Shown here: piece by piece, positions 24,352 to 34,529 of the stretch
Position numbering within the stretch: position 1 is the stretch's first letter
Layout: each line of letters starts with the position of its first letter
Assembly: GCA_031772625.1 (NCBI GenBank)
Contig: CM062810.1
Span: forward strand, 707,409,584-707,473,583
Source: Pinus tabuliformis
Lineage: Eukaryota > Streptophyta > Pinopsida > Pinales > Pinaceae
Direction: 5' to 3'
Length of the DNA stretch: 64,000 nucleotides
Notes under the pieces: generated by a model
Databases searched by the model: none
The model's input: only the letters and a program-made list of their open reading frames with translations
What the model was told of the DNA's origin: nothing
Program-made: the position numbers and the translations under genes

Positions 24352-25301
24352 TCACGGTGGAGTAACACAGAGGAGGTGGGCCAACAGAGATAGGAAGTGG
24401 AGATGTCAAACATTGTCCACACGAGCACAAGGACAGGGATAAATATGGGAAGTGGAGGGAGAGGACAGTGGGAAGGGTAGGTGGAAGGACAAGTCTGGGA
24501 AGGAGCAAGCCCCGAGAGAAGGCAGGTGGAGCTAAGAAGGGAAGACAATGAGGAAGGTAGGGGAGCCAGCGGGAGAGCAGGCAGAATGATGCTAGCAAAT
24601 GTCAAGACAATGAAGGAGGACTCGCGGGAAGAGCAGCCGGAGGCATGCGTGAGTTAATGAGAGCCAGAGCGGGAAGGGATGGAGGGCCATCATCTTGAGG
24701 GGATGGCATAGGGAAAATGGTGGTGAGTAAATGTGAAGGATATGTGGTAGATACACGGAAGGACAGAAGGGAAAGGGGGATAAAAAAAATGGGCAAAGAG
24801 CTAGTTGGTAGTTACATGCAGAAGGCGAGAACGAGAGCAGAAGCAGAGAAAGGTGGTAGAAGGATGACGACGTAGCCCGGGGAATGCAGCGGCGCCATCT
24901 CTGGTAGACAGTATGTTCTTCTCCTATCCCTACACCTCAGAAGTATAGTGATACCAAATTCTATAGTCTTAGGGAAGGAGACCAGGAAAGGTATGGACTC
25001 GATAAGAGTCAAAACTAGGATCTCTTGGAACACCGGCCGGGTTGAGAATGTAGATAAAAAAATGAGAGAAGAAAGAATCAAAACCCTAGCTCTGAAGAAG
25101 GTGCACAGAGAGAAAGGAGAAAGTCGGGGAGAGAAGAGTGAACTTGGTAAGGAAGCTGGTCTGAGGAATCTCACTCCCGCTAGGTGGCGTCTAAGGCTTG
25201 GAGGAGATGTAAGTACCTAGAATAGAGAGGAAGACACCATGGAGACCTCAGAAGATGAGACGCAAGATACTGCAGCCCCTTAGAAACCTACCTGGAATAT
25301 C
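24352..25301 (+). other. Purine-rich stretch, no gene recognised
   Basis: Strong G/A bias on the plus strand creates open frames on the minus strand rich in Leu/Pro/Ser, which I regard as composition artefacts. It may be LINE 3' UTR or another decayed element. Confidence 0.4.
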
Positions 25302-26321
25302 TTGAGCAAAATTGAGAGGACAACCAGAGTGTTAATTAGAACAAAGAAGGTAGAGAAGAGGGAGAGGGGAATGAAATTACCTGGTGTAGTGCAGAACAGG
25401 GCCATGGCCCTTCTGTCTAGCTCCCCCGATAGGTTTTCTATGGTTAAACTTCCCTGCGGTGTCTGGAACAGCAATACAGTCCCCCCTAGCAGCAATACAA
25501 TCCCCCCTAATGGCGTCCCCATGAGGATGTCTTTGTCGAACCTTCTGGGCGATGGCCGATGGAGCGAGACTAACCAAAGAAAAGAAGAAGTGAGGGCTAG
25601 AAAAGAGCAAAACCAAGAGATGGCAGGGGGAAAGCTGAAGGGAATTCTAAGAAATCTCAGGCTATTTAGTCTGGAGCGGGACACCAAACATGGCTCAATT
25701 AATTGTAAAATTAATTGGGTGTTATACCAACAGAATATTGATACTTTTCATGGTTATGTTACAGGTTTAATCATAATCTACATCCAGTATAGTGTGAAGG
25801 CAAGAAAACGGGGAAAAGCCAACAACAACAACGACAAAAACAGAATGGGAAGAGATGGAAAAGAAGCGACCAAGAAGGGCAAGAGAAATACAGGTAAAAA
25901 GAATGTCGAGGGGGTGAGAAGCTCCTACAAAGAACAACGTAAGAGAGGTAGAAAGACAGGACATGAGCATATGAAGACCCTCATTGACGCGTACATTGCA
26001 GGGAATCCACCTAAGGTCAGAGCCCAAATTGCTGGTTAGGAGAGAGAATTAAATGAAAATATTAAGAATAAAGACATTCCCATGGAAGAATGGGAAGACA
26101 TGGTTCAAGACCCGGGCAACACCCGCATACGGCACACACTCTTCAGACAAACGATCCAGCAATACTCGGTCATGGAGAATGTTGTGGCCTGTGCCATGAC
26201 TCTCAACAAAGAACAGGTAGCAAGCAAAAGTTCGGAGGCACAGGAGGACACCAAAGAAAAAGATCCCTTCAGAGCAGAGCTACTCAGGGAGATAGCAGCA
26301 GTCCAGATCCAAACTTATTGA
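25302..26321 (+). pseudogene. Unrecognised Lys/Arg-rich ORF with one internal stop
   Basis: One frame stays open from Met at 25302 to 26321 apart from a TAG at 26037. The predicted protein has a strongly basic stretch around residues 165-230 (RKRGKANNNNDKN and GRKTGHEHMKTL), then IDAYIAGNPPKVRAQIAG, and an acidic helix-like tail after the stop (MEEWEDMVQDPGN). I do not recognise a domain. It ends about 110 bp from the cut edge of the kinase pseudogene. It could be an ORF1/gag-like protein of an uncharacterised element or chance ORF in purine-rich DNA. Confidence 0.35.
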
Positions 26322-26991
26322 AACAATCTAGCACTGGGAAGGATTGAACAAACTATGTAGGATATGAAGAGAAGCGAGATGCTGGGTTTTGGTACCAAAG
26401 CTCCAGCCCCCGGAGTTGAACAAGGTTCTAGTGCTGTAGGCGTCCCATGCTCGAGATCTCTGCAACGAACCCTTTCATTCCCTTAGTGAATTGCTTCGTT
26501 ATGCATTTCACTTCGACCCCTTGGCCACTGTTGGGGAGAATGCCCTTGAAAACCTTGCCGAAACCCCCTTGCCCCAAAATGTTTTCTTCGAGGAACCTGT
26601 CTGTGGTGATCCTCAAATCCTTGTAACTGATTCTATGGGGCCAGTACTCCTGTTCCCATTCTTTAATTGTTTCTCTATGCTCCGCTCTTTCGAGAAACGC
26701 AACCACAATGGCCAGCAAAAGGAGAACTAGTGTGAACATAGTGATGCTTGCTACTAGTCCCCGGTTCGGACCATCGGAATACGAGAAGAGATACATTAAG
26801 GGACGACCCCGTGCGCTGGGCTGTAAAGCTCCATGCGAGAATGTAATGGTATTCTATGATATTCCCCGTGGCTGCTCAAAAGCCAACGAACATCTTCTCT
26901 TGCAGAATGCTGCCCAGATCGGTTCTTAGAGATATCAACGGTCTCTATGGTCTGAGCAAGCTGTCCACTGTGATGGTAACGTTGAGGTAAT

Positions 26992-27007
26992 TTTGAAGAT
27001 GATTGTA
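26992..27007 (+). repeat. Left target-site duplication of the SINE
   Basis: TTTGAAGATGATTGTA, matching 27578-27593 with one difference. Confidence 0.85.
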
Positions 27008-27577
27008 TACAATGATATGGGGTTTAGCTGTAAGTTTTGTTGGGTGAAACCCACGAGATGAGGGTTCAAATCCCATTGAGTATATATATGACCTGTTGTG
27101 TCTTGGCTAGAAGAATAGGCGACCCCATTGAGGACGTCTCGGCTCTTGTTGAGGCATAAGTTTCCTGCTATTGTGTGGCTTGCAGGTTGTTGCACGTAGC
27201 CTAGGTTTATAGTGGCAGTGAGTTAGATTTGATCTGGGTCTGTTCAGGATAACTCTCACCAGTTACTGATTATCCTAGATTAAAAAAAAAACCTGTAGCC
27301 TAGGTTTATAGTGGCAGTGAGTTAGATTTGATCTGGGTCTGTTCAGGATAAAAACCTGTAGCCTAGGTTTATAGTGGCAGTGAGTTAGATTTGATCTGGG
27401 TCTGTTCAGGATAACTCTAGCCTAGGTTTATAGTGGCAGTGAGTTAGATTTGATCTGGGTCTGTTCAGGATAAAAACCTGTAGCCTAGGTTTATAGTGGC
27501 AGTGAGTTAGATTTGATCTGGGTCTGTTCAGGATAACTCTCACCAGTTACTGATTATCCTAGATTCAAAAAAAAACC
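27008..27577 (+). mobile_element. tRNA-derived SINE inserted in the lectin kinase
   Basis: It carries a pol III B box GGTTCAAATCC at 27063-27073 and an A-box-like TTAGCTGTAAGT at 27024-27035, spaced as in tRNA-type promoters. It ends in an A-run (27567-27575). It is flanked by 16-bp direct repeats TTTGAAGATGAYTGTA (26992-27007 and 27578-27593, one mismatch). Removing the insert and one repeat rejoins the lectin reading frame. About 570 bp is long for a SINE because a 59-63-bp unit near the 3' end is amplified. Confidence 0.82.
27197..27540 (+). repeat. Minisatellite inside the SINE (five units)
   Basis: Five copies of a unit starting TAGCCTAGGTTTATAGTGGC, at 27197, 27296, 27359, 27418 and 27481 (spacings 99, 63, 59, 63). 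Units are almost identical. The first is followed by its own tail and A-run (27281-27291), as if the SINE 3' end had been copied repeatedly. Confidence 0.92.
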
Positions 27578-27593
27578 TTTGAAGATGACTGTA
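27578..27593 (+). repeat. Right target-site duplication of the SINE
   Basis: TTTGAAGATGACTGTA, directly after the A-rich tail of the SINE. Confidence 0.85.
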
Positions 27594-28205
27594 ATCTATC
27601 GAGGCCGGTATGTTCTGCCAAATCTTGAGGCTTAATTTATGGAAGTCGCTCATATTCCAATAGCCGGCAGTCTCGGCATGGACTGAGGTCAGGTTGATGA
27701 TATCCACACCTACGTGGTTCCTATCGATGTCATTGAATTCCAGATCCATGGTTGTATCGAACTCCACTGCGAATAAATGATTGTATGGCTGCCCATTGCT
27801 GGTGAGGTTAAGCAAACCCAGATACTGGGATGGCTGACCTCCCATGGAAGACGTATGGGGCGACATGAAGAAGGCTATTCCATTACCCCCTGCGTTAGAA
27901 GGAGAAGGCACTATGGAGAAAACGAAGGTGGTGCTGAAGGAAGAAAGCGTCCCGTTGCTTTTCATTTGCACTGGAATTGAATACAGCGCTCGACCCTGTA
28001 TAGACTGTGAATGATTTGTGAGGGCAAGCACGGATTTGGAGCGGAGGACTGAAGCCTGCGGCTCCACGATCAAGTTGGTTCCATTGAATCCGTTGAAGAG
28101 AAAAGTGGTATGTCGATGATTCTCCACGGCATCTGCAGGAAACAGTGGTATGGCGAGGGTCGAGGTGAAGGCCATAAGAGCGAGGCTGCTCCATGGAATT
28201 ACCAT

Positions 28206-30125
28206 CCCAATCGATCCTTTCGGTTGAGCGAAAGTTCCTCCTCAGGAGAATGGATATTAATACATGATTTCCAAATCTGTCGCTATCAAGGTCACGACCG
28301 ACGACGACCACTATACAATATTAATGAAATCGCGCGACTTGCATTTGGAAAAGTCTCCGGAATGATATGGAGTTTGAGCTATACAGTACCCCAAGAAAGC
28401 GAAAATAATCCACCCATCGGATATCTTGATCGGACCTTTGGGGTGCTACGTTGGATGGGCTTCAACCACTTAAGTTTGAAACCACTGAAGTTTCGATCCG
28501 TCGGATCTGAGCTTAAACCACCCTAGGTTGGTAGTTGAAATCACCGAAGGTTCCAACTCTCTAACTTGGTCAGCTTTAATCCATATGGTTTTAGATATTT
28601 TGAACCAAACTTTGAGGTGATAGGTGGGATAGTTTAAACCATGTAAGGTTAGTAGTTGAAATTAGTAAAATCTTTGAGCTGATATGTGGGATAGTTTAAA
28701 CCAGGTAAGGTTGGTAGTTGAAATTAGTAAACGCTCGACTCTACAAAAGAAAAAACATTTTTTTGATATTTTAGGAGAATATATGATCTACAAAAGAAAA
28801 GACAATTTTTTGATATTTTAGGAGAATATATAATTATAATTATGGTGAATTAATAATACGTTGAAGTAATTTTGATGATGTTCAAATTTGATTCGAAAAG
28901 CTTACTCTTTAAATTTTATTACTATAATTAACCATTAATATATGTGCTCAATCAATAATGTGTTCAAATAATATACATAATACGTGGATTAAAATTTTAA
29001 ATTTTTATTAATGATATTGAAATTTATTTAATAATTGGAATATAATTTGGGATGATCACTTTATAGTTCAATATGAAAAAGATATTGTTTCATAACATTA
29101 TATTTAAAAATAATAAATTAATATTTATATTAAAAAAATTACTAAAAATAGATATATTAGTGATAAATAAAGCAATTTAATTTTCACTTTAATTTTATAT
29201 TAACTTTATATTTTAATTTATTTTTTATAATGAGAGAGGTATATACTTCCCTCGCTACTTTTATATGGAGTTCACATATGGAATGTTAAAATAATATTAT
29301 TGATATTATACTATGTATAATTTTATATTTAACTCACATATAATACTTAAAATAAAAAATATATTAATAATAAAAAAAAAAAAATTAAGTGTCAACCATA
29401 ATAACATATTTCATATAATTTTTTCACTACTTATGTATGGAGTTCACGTATGGCATCTTAAAATAATATTATAGATATTAGACGATGTGTAATTTTATAT
29501 CTAACTGACATATAATATTTAAAATAAAAATATATTAATAACAAAAAAATATTAAGTGTCAACCATAATGTTCATATTAACAACTATGTATATATTATAT
29601 AAAACAAGTGAAAAAAAATTCCTTACAGTTAAAATATTTTATTAGTATGTTGCTCAAAATCATTATAGATCTATCTTAATTTAGGATTTAGCATAAATTG
29701 AGAGGAATCAAATTTCTTAACATGCAAACTTTTCTTCAAAATTTTCACTCAAAAAAAAAATGTATCTTGAATAATTTAATTTTTCACAGTCCTTAGTAAA
29801 TTTAGAAATAAGAAAAATCTATATTAATTTTAATAAAAGTCAAACCAAAACACCACATAAATAAAATAACCTACTCTTTAAACCTTGTTGAAAACTTAAC
29901 AACTAAAATCACATAAATCACTATCAATTAAAATCACATAAAATTCAAATCTCTTTTTAAGTGGATGTTTAATTAGAAAATTGTAATACAAATCAATCCA
30001 GTTATAGTTATGTTGTCTTCTAATTTGTCGAAGTTGAACCCTTAGCTTGGAGATGTGCCATGTTTAGCATAAAAGGGCAATTAAAAGCGTGTGATGAAGA
30101 CTTTTGCCACTTTTGTGGTATGGTT
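28206..30125. other. AT-rich intergenic DNA with short tandem repeats
   Basis: No gene seen. It contains a 64-bp tandem pair at 28609-28736 (a partial third copy near 28508), a 47-bp tandem pair at 28740-28833 (CTACAAAAGAAAA...GAGAATATA) and a diverged pair of about 145-bp repeats at 29260-29408 and 29430-29575, both ending in AAGTGTCAACCATAAT. Confidence 0.7.
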
Positions 30126-30560
30126 AACATAAACAAATAAAAAATATATATATTAAATATTTCACACTAACTAAAAAAATAAAAAATAAAACTAAATTAC
30201 TTTGCTTTTGTATTGCATTATTTCCCTAATCATTCTCTTTCATTAAAATCAAGTAAAGAAAAAATTAAAAGAGAAGTTACATTATTTCCCAACCATTTCT
30301 TTTTATTTGTCTCCCATCTCTTTTATATATAATTAATTTTAATTTAAAGTGAAAAAATTGTATAAAAGAAGAGTGGATGCAAATAAAAGAGAAGGGTTTG
30401 GAAATAATGTAGGTTCTCTTTTAATTTCTTCCTTACTTGATTTTAATGAAAGGGAATGATTAGGGAAATAATGTAACACAAAAGCAAAGTAGTTTTAGTT
30501 TTATTTTTTATTTTTTAGTTAGTGTGCAAAATTTAATATATGTTTTTTATTTGTTTAAAT
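30126..30560. repeat. 435-bp inverted repeat (MITE-like foldback)
   Basis: Two arms of about 195-200 bp face each other around a short centre near 30325-30350. The left arm runs from TAAACAAATAAAAAA through ACTTTGCTTTTGTATTGCA. The right arm is its near-perfect complement, ending TTTTTTATTTGTTTA. The DNA or transcript could fold into one long hairpin. No ORF inside. Flanking TAA/TTA could be a target duplication but is too short to judge. Confidence 0.85.
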
Positions 30561-30666
30561 TAAAATTGTATCAATCTACATATATTATTGATGTTCATGA
30601 TAATTAACATTTACTGGGCTTTAAAATTGATTTAATAATATATATATATATATATATATCTAAAAT

Positions 30667-30840
30667 TCGAAATCGAACAAGGTGACATAGGATGCAACAA
30701 ACACATGTTTGGTTAGGGGCTATTCCTCCTCCTTCTGGAAACAATGGCTTCCATCGAAATCAAACAAGGTGACATTGGATGCAACAAACACACGTCTGAT
30801 TAGGGGCTATTCCTCCTCCTTCTGGAAACAATGGCTTCCA
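30667..30840 (+). repeat. 87-bp tandem repeat, two copies
   Basis: Units start TCGAAATC at 30667 and 30754 and contain ACAAGGTGACAT and CTCCTCCTTCTGGAAACAAT. About 95 percent identical by eye. Non-coding. Confidence 0.9.
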
Positions 30841-33176
30841 TTGCCTCAGAAGACATGGATTTTCATATGCTCGAGAGGATAATGTTTAGGGTAGACCCTT
30901 TCCCTAGAAGATTTCCACCAAAAGAACATGCTATGGATTATTTTAATGTTAAACCATTCCCTATACATAACTACTTATGAATCAGATCTCTGAATTTCTT
31001 ATATGTGAAGCTTGGAACTTTACCAAATGCCGTGTTGAAAATGCCTGAATCTAATATTTCAACTATATATACTTTTTAGGTCCTTTTGAGGCAAGATCAT
31101 GCCATACTGTGCACATTTGAAACCTATTCAAGTTTTGGTGAATGAACATGGTTGAACCCAGGTCCAAGAAATGGAATTATGGCTCTGGTGATTACATGAA
31201 ATCATGGGCATTCTTTCATAAATATATTTCAAATTTTTACCACATTCATGGATTTCAAGCATATGTAGAACGTGAAAAAAGATAGATTTAAGTTTTAGAC
31301 AAATAATTGAAATTTTATAAGTGTTGAAGTTGAAAATACAAAATAAATTTATTTGATAGTATTTTACTCATGTTTATTTTACTTACTTCCATATTCCCAT
31401 TTCTATAGACGTTACTTTGCACCGGTTAACAATACGGAAAAGTTCTTGGTCCCTTCGGAACTCTTCTGCAGAAATCGTGACGGTAAACCACTCCACACCT
31501 GTACTCATTAAATACACAACCATGAATCACGAAATACTCCGCGCGTAGTTCAACAGTTGGTGGGTCCATGTTTGTAGTTTTAACTTTTTGCCACCGATTG
31601 TGTTTTTTTTACCTGGTTGAGCCATTTATTGCGAAATCCCAGGCAACGTCTCTTTTTGTTGTTGTAGTATTGTTCTACCAGGATTTGGGTATTGACCAGT
31701 TGTGGTTTAATGAGTCATTGTTCCGGGTGGTCATCGCATGAAGCTGCGTAACTAATAATTTGCATTGAGTATAACCAGGCACTGTAACCGACAACATTTA
31801 AGTCACAGTTTTCTCAGTTGATGTGTTTTTATAGTTTTTCTATCTATTATTTATTGAGCTGGCAGTACAACATATTATTTATTGAGCTGGTTAAATATTG
31901 AAATTTATTTTTAAACACATTTCACAGCTTTATAGTTTTAATTAAATAATCTCAAGAATCATACAATTTGTAGTATTTCATTAACCGTTAATTACATGAT
32001 GTAATCATGTTAATGTCATGAATAAAATAAAATGGTGAAGCATTCTATATATTTGTATTCATTAAAATAATAATGAAGTATTTTATTAATGGTGGGTTAT
32101 ATAGTGTAATTATGTTAATGTTATTTATAAAATAAAATGGTGAAGCATTTTTTATATCTATATAAGTTAGAATAATAATAATTAGTTTTTGCTATTGCAT
32201 ATTTGTATCATTTTTATTGTTTATAGAATATTTTGTATTAAAAATTAAAATGTCAATGTAAAATTAAATATGTATTTTTACATTTCAATTTATGGTTTTT
32301 TTATTAATATAATCATTCCTAATAATGATTTTTTTTATTAATTTAATCACATAAAATCATTACACTTAAATCAATTTAAATAAATAAATATTAAAAAAAT
32401 ATTTTATACAATAATTTTTTAAAAACAAATTAAAATTTATTGATTTAAAATTAAACAGAACACAAATTAAAATTTATTAATTTAAAACTAAATCAAAACA
32501 CACCAAATTTTAGAAATAAATATAAACATTACCCAATTTTTCAAACATGGACATGTAACAACTATATTTGAACAAATTTTTAAATATTAACATAAACCAA
32601 TACAAACAATTTAGATGTCCATATAACAACTATCATAAACCAATACAAACAATTTAGATGTCCATATAACAACTATGAATAAATAATTGTGCATGCGAAA
32701 GTTCGAATTTGAAAATAACTTTTGTGCATGCCAAAGTTCAAGTTTGAAAATAACTTTATAATTATTTTCAAGATAATTATTCTGCTATCCATTACTTTTT
32801 GTGTAAAAAACAACGACTAAATAACTATGCATATTACTCCTTTTCTATATTTATATTAGTTGGAGTTCCTTTTCTATATTTATATTAGTGAAAAAGTCCT
32901 TTGAAAGGCAACTGTATGGAGAGAATTAATCTCCGTGACCTTGAACAATCTCCGGCATGCAAATCCCACCACAAACGTCATAGATGGACAGATATACATA
33001 AAGACACGGGGCGCTTATATGAATGGACTGTATTATTCCCCATTTTTATTATTTAGTCATTTTTATTATTCAGTCTATCTCAGGAATACAAAAGACCCTT
33101 TCTGCTCACATCCATGGACCGTATTTTCCTCAGTTTCATACGACAGTGACTGAGTTTTGATGACGTGAAGTTGAGA
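30841..33176. other. Non-genic DNA downstream of the intact chitinase
   Basis: No gene recognised. It holds tandem repeats: about 113-bp units at 31977-32190 (GGTGAAGCATT), 43-bp units at 32591-32676 (ACCAATACAAACAATTTAGA), 32-bp units at 32691-32755 (TGTGCATGC) and a 28-bp pair near 32838-32890. Confidence 0.65.
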
Positions 33177-34414
33177 TTAGGATCCGAAAGGCGTTTGATT
33201 GTTGCAGTCCAGGTTCGATCCATAATTGACTCCAAGAATGTCACAATAACGCTTGTAGAAGCCGATGCGGTCCTCCTGCTTCGAGTCGCTGCCTTTCCCG
33301 CACTCCAGCCCCCCGTTAATGATGTTGGTCACCGCTCCATATCCGGGTGCCCTACCGGCGGCACTGTCGCTGCTGGACGGAGTCCATTTCCCGGTCATGA
33401 CGTCGTGGCAGGAAGGTTTTGGAGACTGGGCGGTCATCCAGAACCAGATTGCGGTCTTGAAAGAGACGGTGGCATCGCTAGCAACAATGTCGGGGTTCTT
33501 TATGCCATCGAATCCGATTGCGTTCCCGGCAGGTCCATAGTTGTAGTTCCTGAAAAACGCAAAGCAAATCAATACGAACATTAGAGAGTTGAAAGTAAAT
33601 TAAAAGAGTTGATGAGAAGATGTATATCTATGCATCAATAACTGACCATGATATTTGAATGGGTCCACGTCCGTAGTAGCTCTTTCCAGATGCGCAGGGC
33701 CATTGGGGGGTTGCATTGCAATACACCGGGGGAGGACTCCCTACCTCCTCTTTCAGGCAGTAACCCCACGCGTACGGGCCATCTGGGGCTGCCTGCCACC
33801 CGCCTGTTTAAACCCAATTTAATTTTATATAATTCCTTCGTTAACTAAAGTCCGGTAAACATCAGATCAGATAATTAATGAATGGTTAAAGTCAAGTAAA
33901 TATTACCAGTGGTTTCGTGAGAAGTTTGGCCAAAGAAAGCAGCGAGCTCTCTTTTGTTACTTGTAGCATCACCGGCGGTGCCAAAGCCGGGGTAAGCATT
34001 GGCAGCGTTAATGAAGGCGGCGTATGAGTAGAATCCATTGGCTTTGCATCTGCTATCATCTTTGTACTTCAACAGTTGATTAAAAAGATCTTCGGTAATG
34101 ATAGATGCAACTCCCTGCCCGCTGGGGGTGGGTGTGGGCGTGGTGGGACTGGGTGTTGGTGGGGTCGGTGTGGGAGTCGAACCTCCTCCTCCGCACTGGC
34201 TTTGGCAATCCTGCCCACAATGGGCCTGCGTATTGCCGCAATATCCAAATTTGCTGCAACACAACCCTCCGGGACAAAGCGCTCCACCTGCTTGTCGTCC
34301 GCAGTCCTCTGCGGACACAGAAGGCAAACCGGTGATCACGATCGCCATTGCAGTGAAGATTGCTAAAGTCGTAGCAAGGAGAATGGAGCTCATTTTGCCG
34401 ATAGTCCCCTCCAT
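33177..34414 (-). CDS. Class I endochitinase (hevein domain plus GH19), intact, three exons
   Basis: Secreted or vacuolar chitinase acting on fungal chitin. Exons are 34414-33907, 33803-33647 and 33549-33177, with GT-AG introns of 103 and 97 bp; they sum to 1038 bp (345 residues). The Met at 34393 (338 residues) is an alternative start and gives a cleaner signal peptide ([17 protein letters not shown]). The hevein domain follows ([29 protein letters not shown]), then a Pro/Thr-rich hinge. The GH19 domain includes HETTG with the catalytic Glu, CLKEEVG with the second Glu, [11 protein letters not shown] and [15 protein letters not shown], ending [12 protein letters not shown]. Length and loops fit class I. 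It lacks the C-terminal extension seen in the broken paralogue, so secretion outside the cell is more likely than vacuolar storage (inference). No inactivating change found. Confidence 0.95.
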
Positions 34415-34469
34415 CGTTAGCCTGCAAATGTTTGCAAAGTCTTGTAATAACCCAAACACCAGACCCCTC

Positions 34470-34477
34470 CTTTTATA
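34470..34477 (-). promoter_or_regulatory. TATA box of the chitinase gene
   Basis: Minus strand TATAAAAG, 56 bp upstream of the first Met at 34414 and in the expected window for a transcription start near 34440. Confidence 0.75.
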
Positions 34478-34514
34478 GCGAAATTTCCCACGAGGGAACC
34501 AATTACTGCCGTCC

Positions 34515-34525
34515 CGTTCACGTCT
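34515..34525 (-). promoter_or_regulatory. ACGT-core element shared with the paralogue
   Basis: Minus strand AGACGTGAACG, identical to 17947-17957 upstream of the other chitinase. It lies about 40 bp upstream of the TATA box. Candidate bZIP site; untested. Confidence 0.4.
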
Positions 34526-34529
34526 ATGA

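Larger units (their letters stand above)
26428..28205 (-). pseudogene. L-type lectin receptor-like kinase, truncated and SINE-interrupted
   Basis: Plasma-membrane receptor kinase family with an extracellular legume-lectin domain. From Met at 28205 the sequence shows a signal peptide and lectin beta-strands (HTTFLFNGFNGTNLIV, SFSTTFVFSIVPS, NGIAFFMSP, VEFDTTMDLEFNDID). The domain continues beyond the SINE (NYLNVTITVDSLL, LQEKMFVGF, YHYILAWSF). A transmembrane helix (GLVASITMFTLVLLLLAIVV) and the kinase start with the GQGGFG loop and VEVKCI Lys follow, ending at SSMGRLQH. Breaks are the SINE at 26992-27593, a TAG (LLRP stop), a TGA in GF-stop-AATG, a frameshift before the membrane segment and loss of the rest of the kinase at 26428. 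Non-functional. Confidence 0.88.

Noticed and set aside
24173..25174. Open frames of 60-140 codons on the minus strand, rich in Leu, Pro and Ser
   Set aside because: The plus strand is strongly purine-biased here, which removes stops from the complement. No domain or start context supports coding.
27197..27540. Regularly spaced repeats that could suggest a CRISPR array
   Set aside because: Units are contiguous with no unique spacers, lie inside a SINE, and the genome is eukaryotic.
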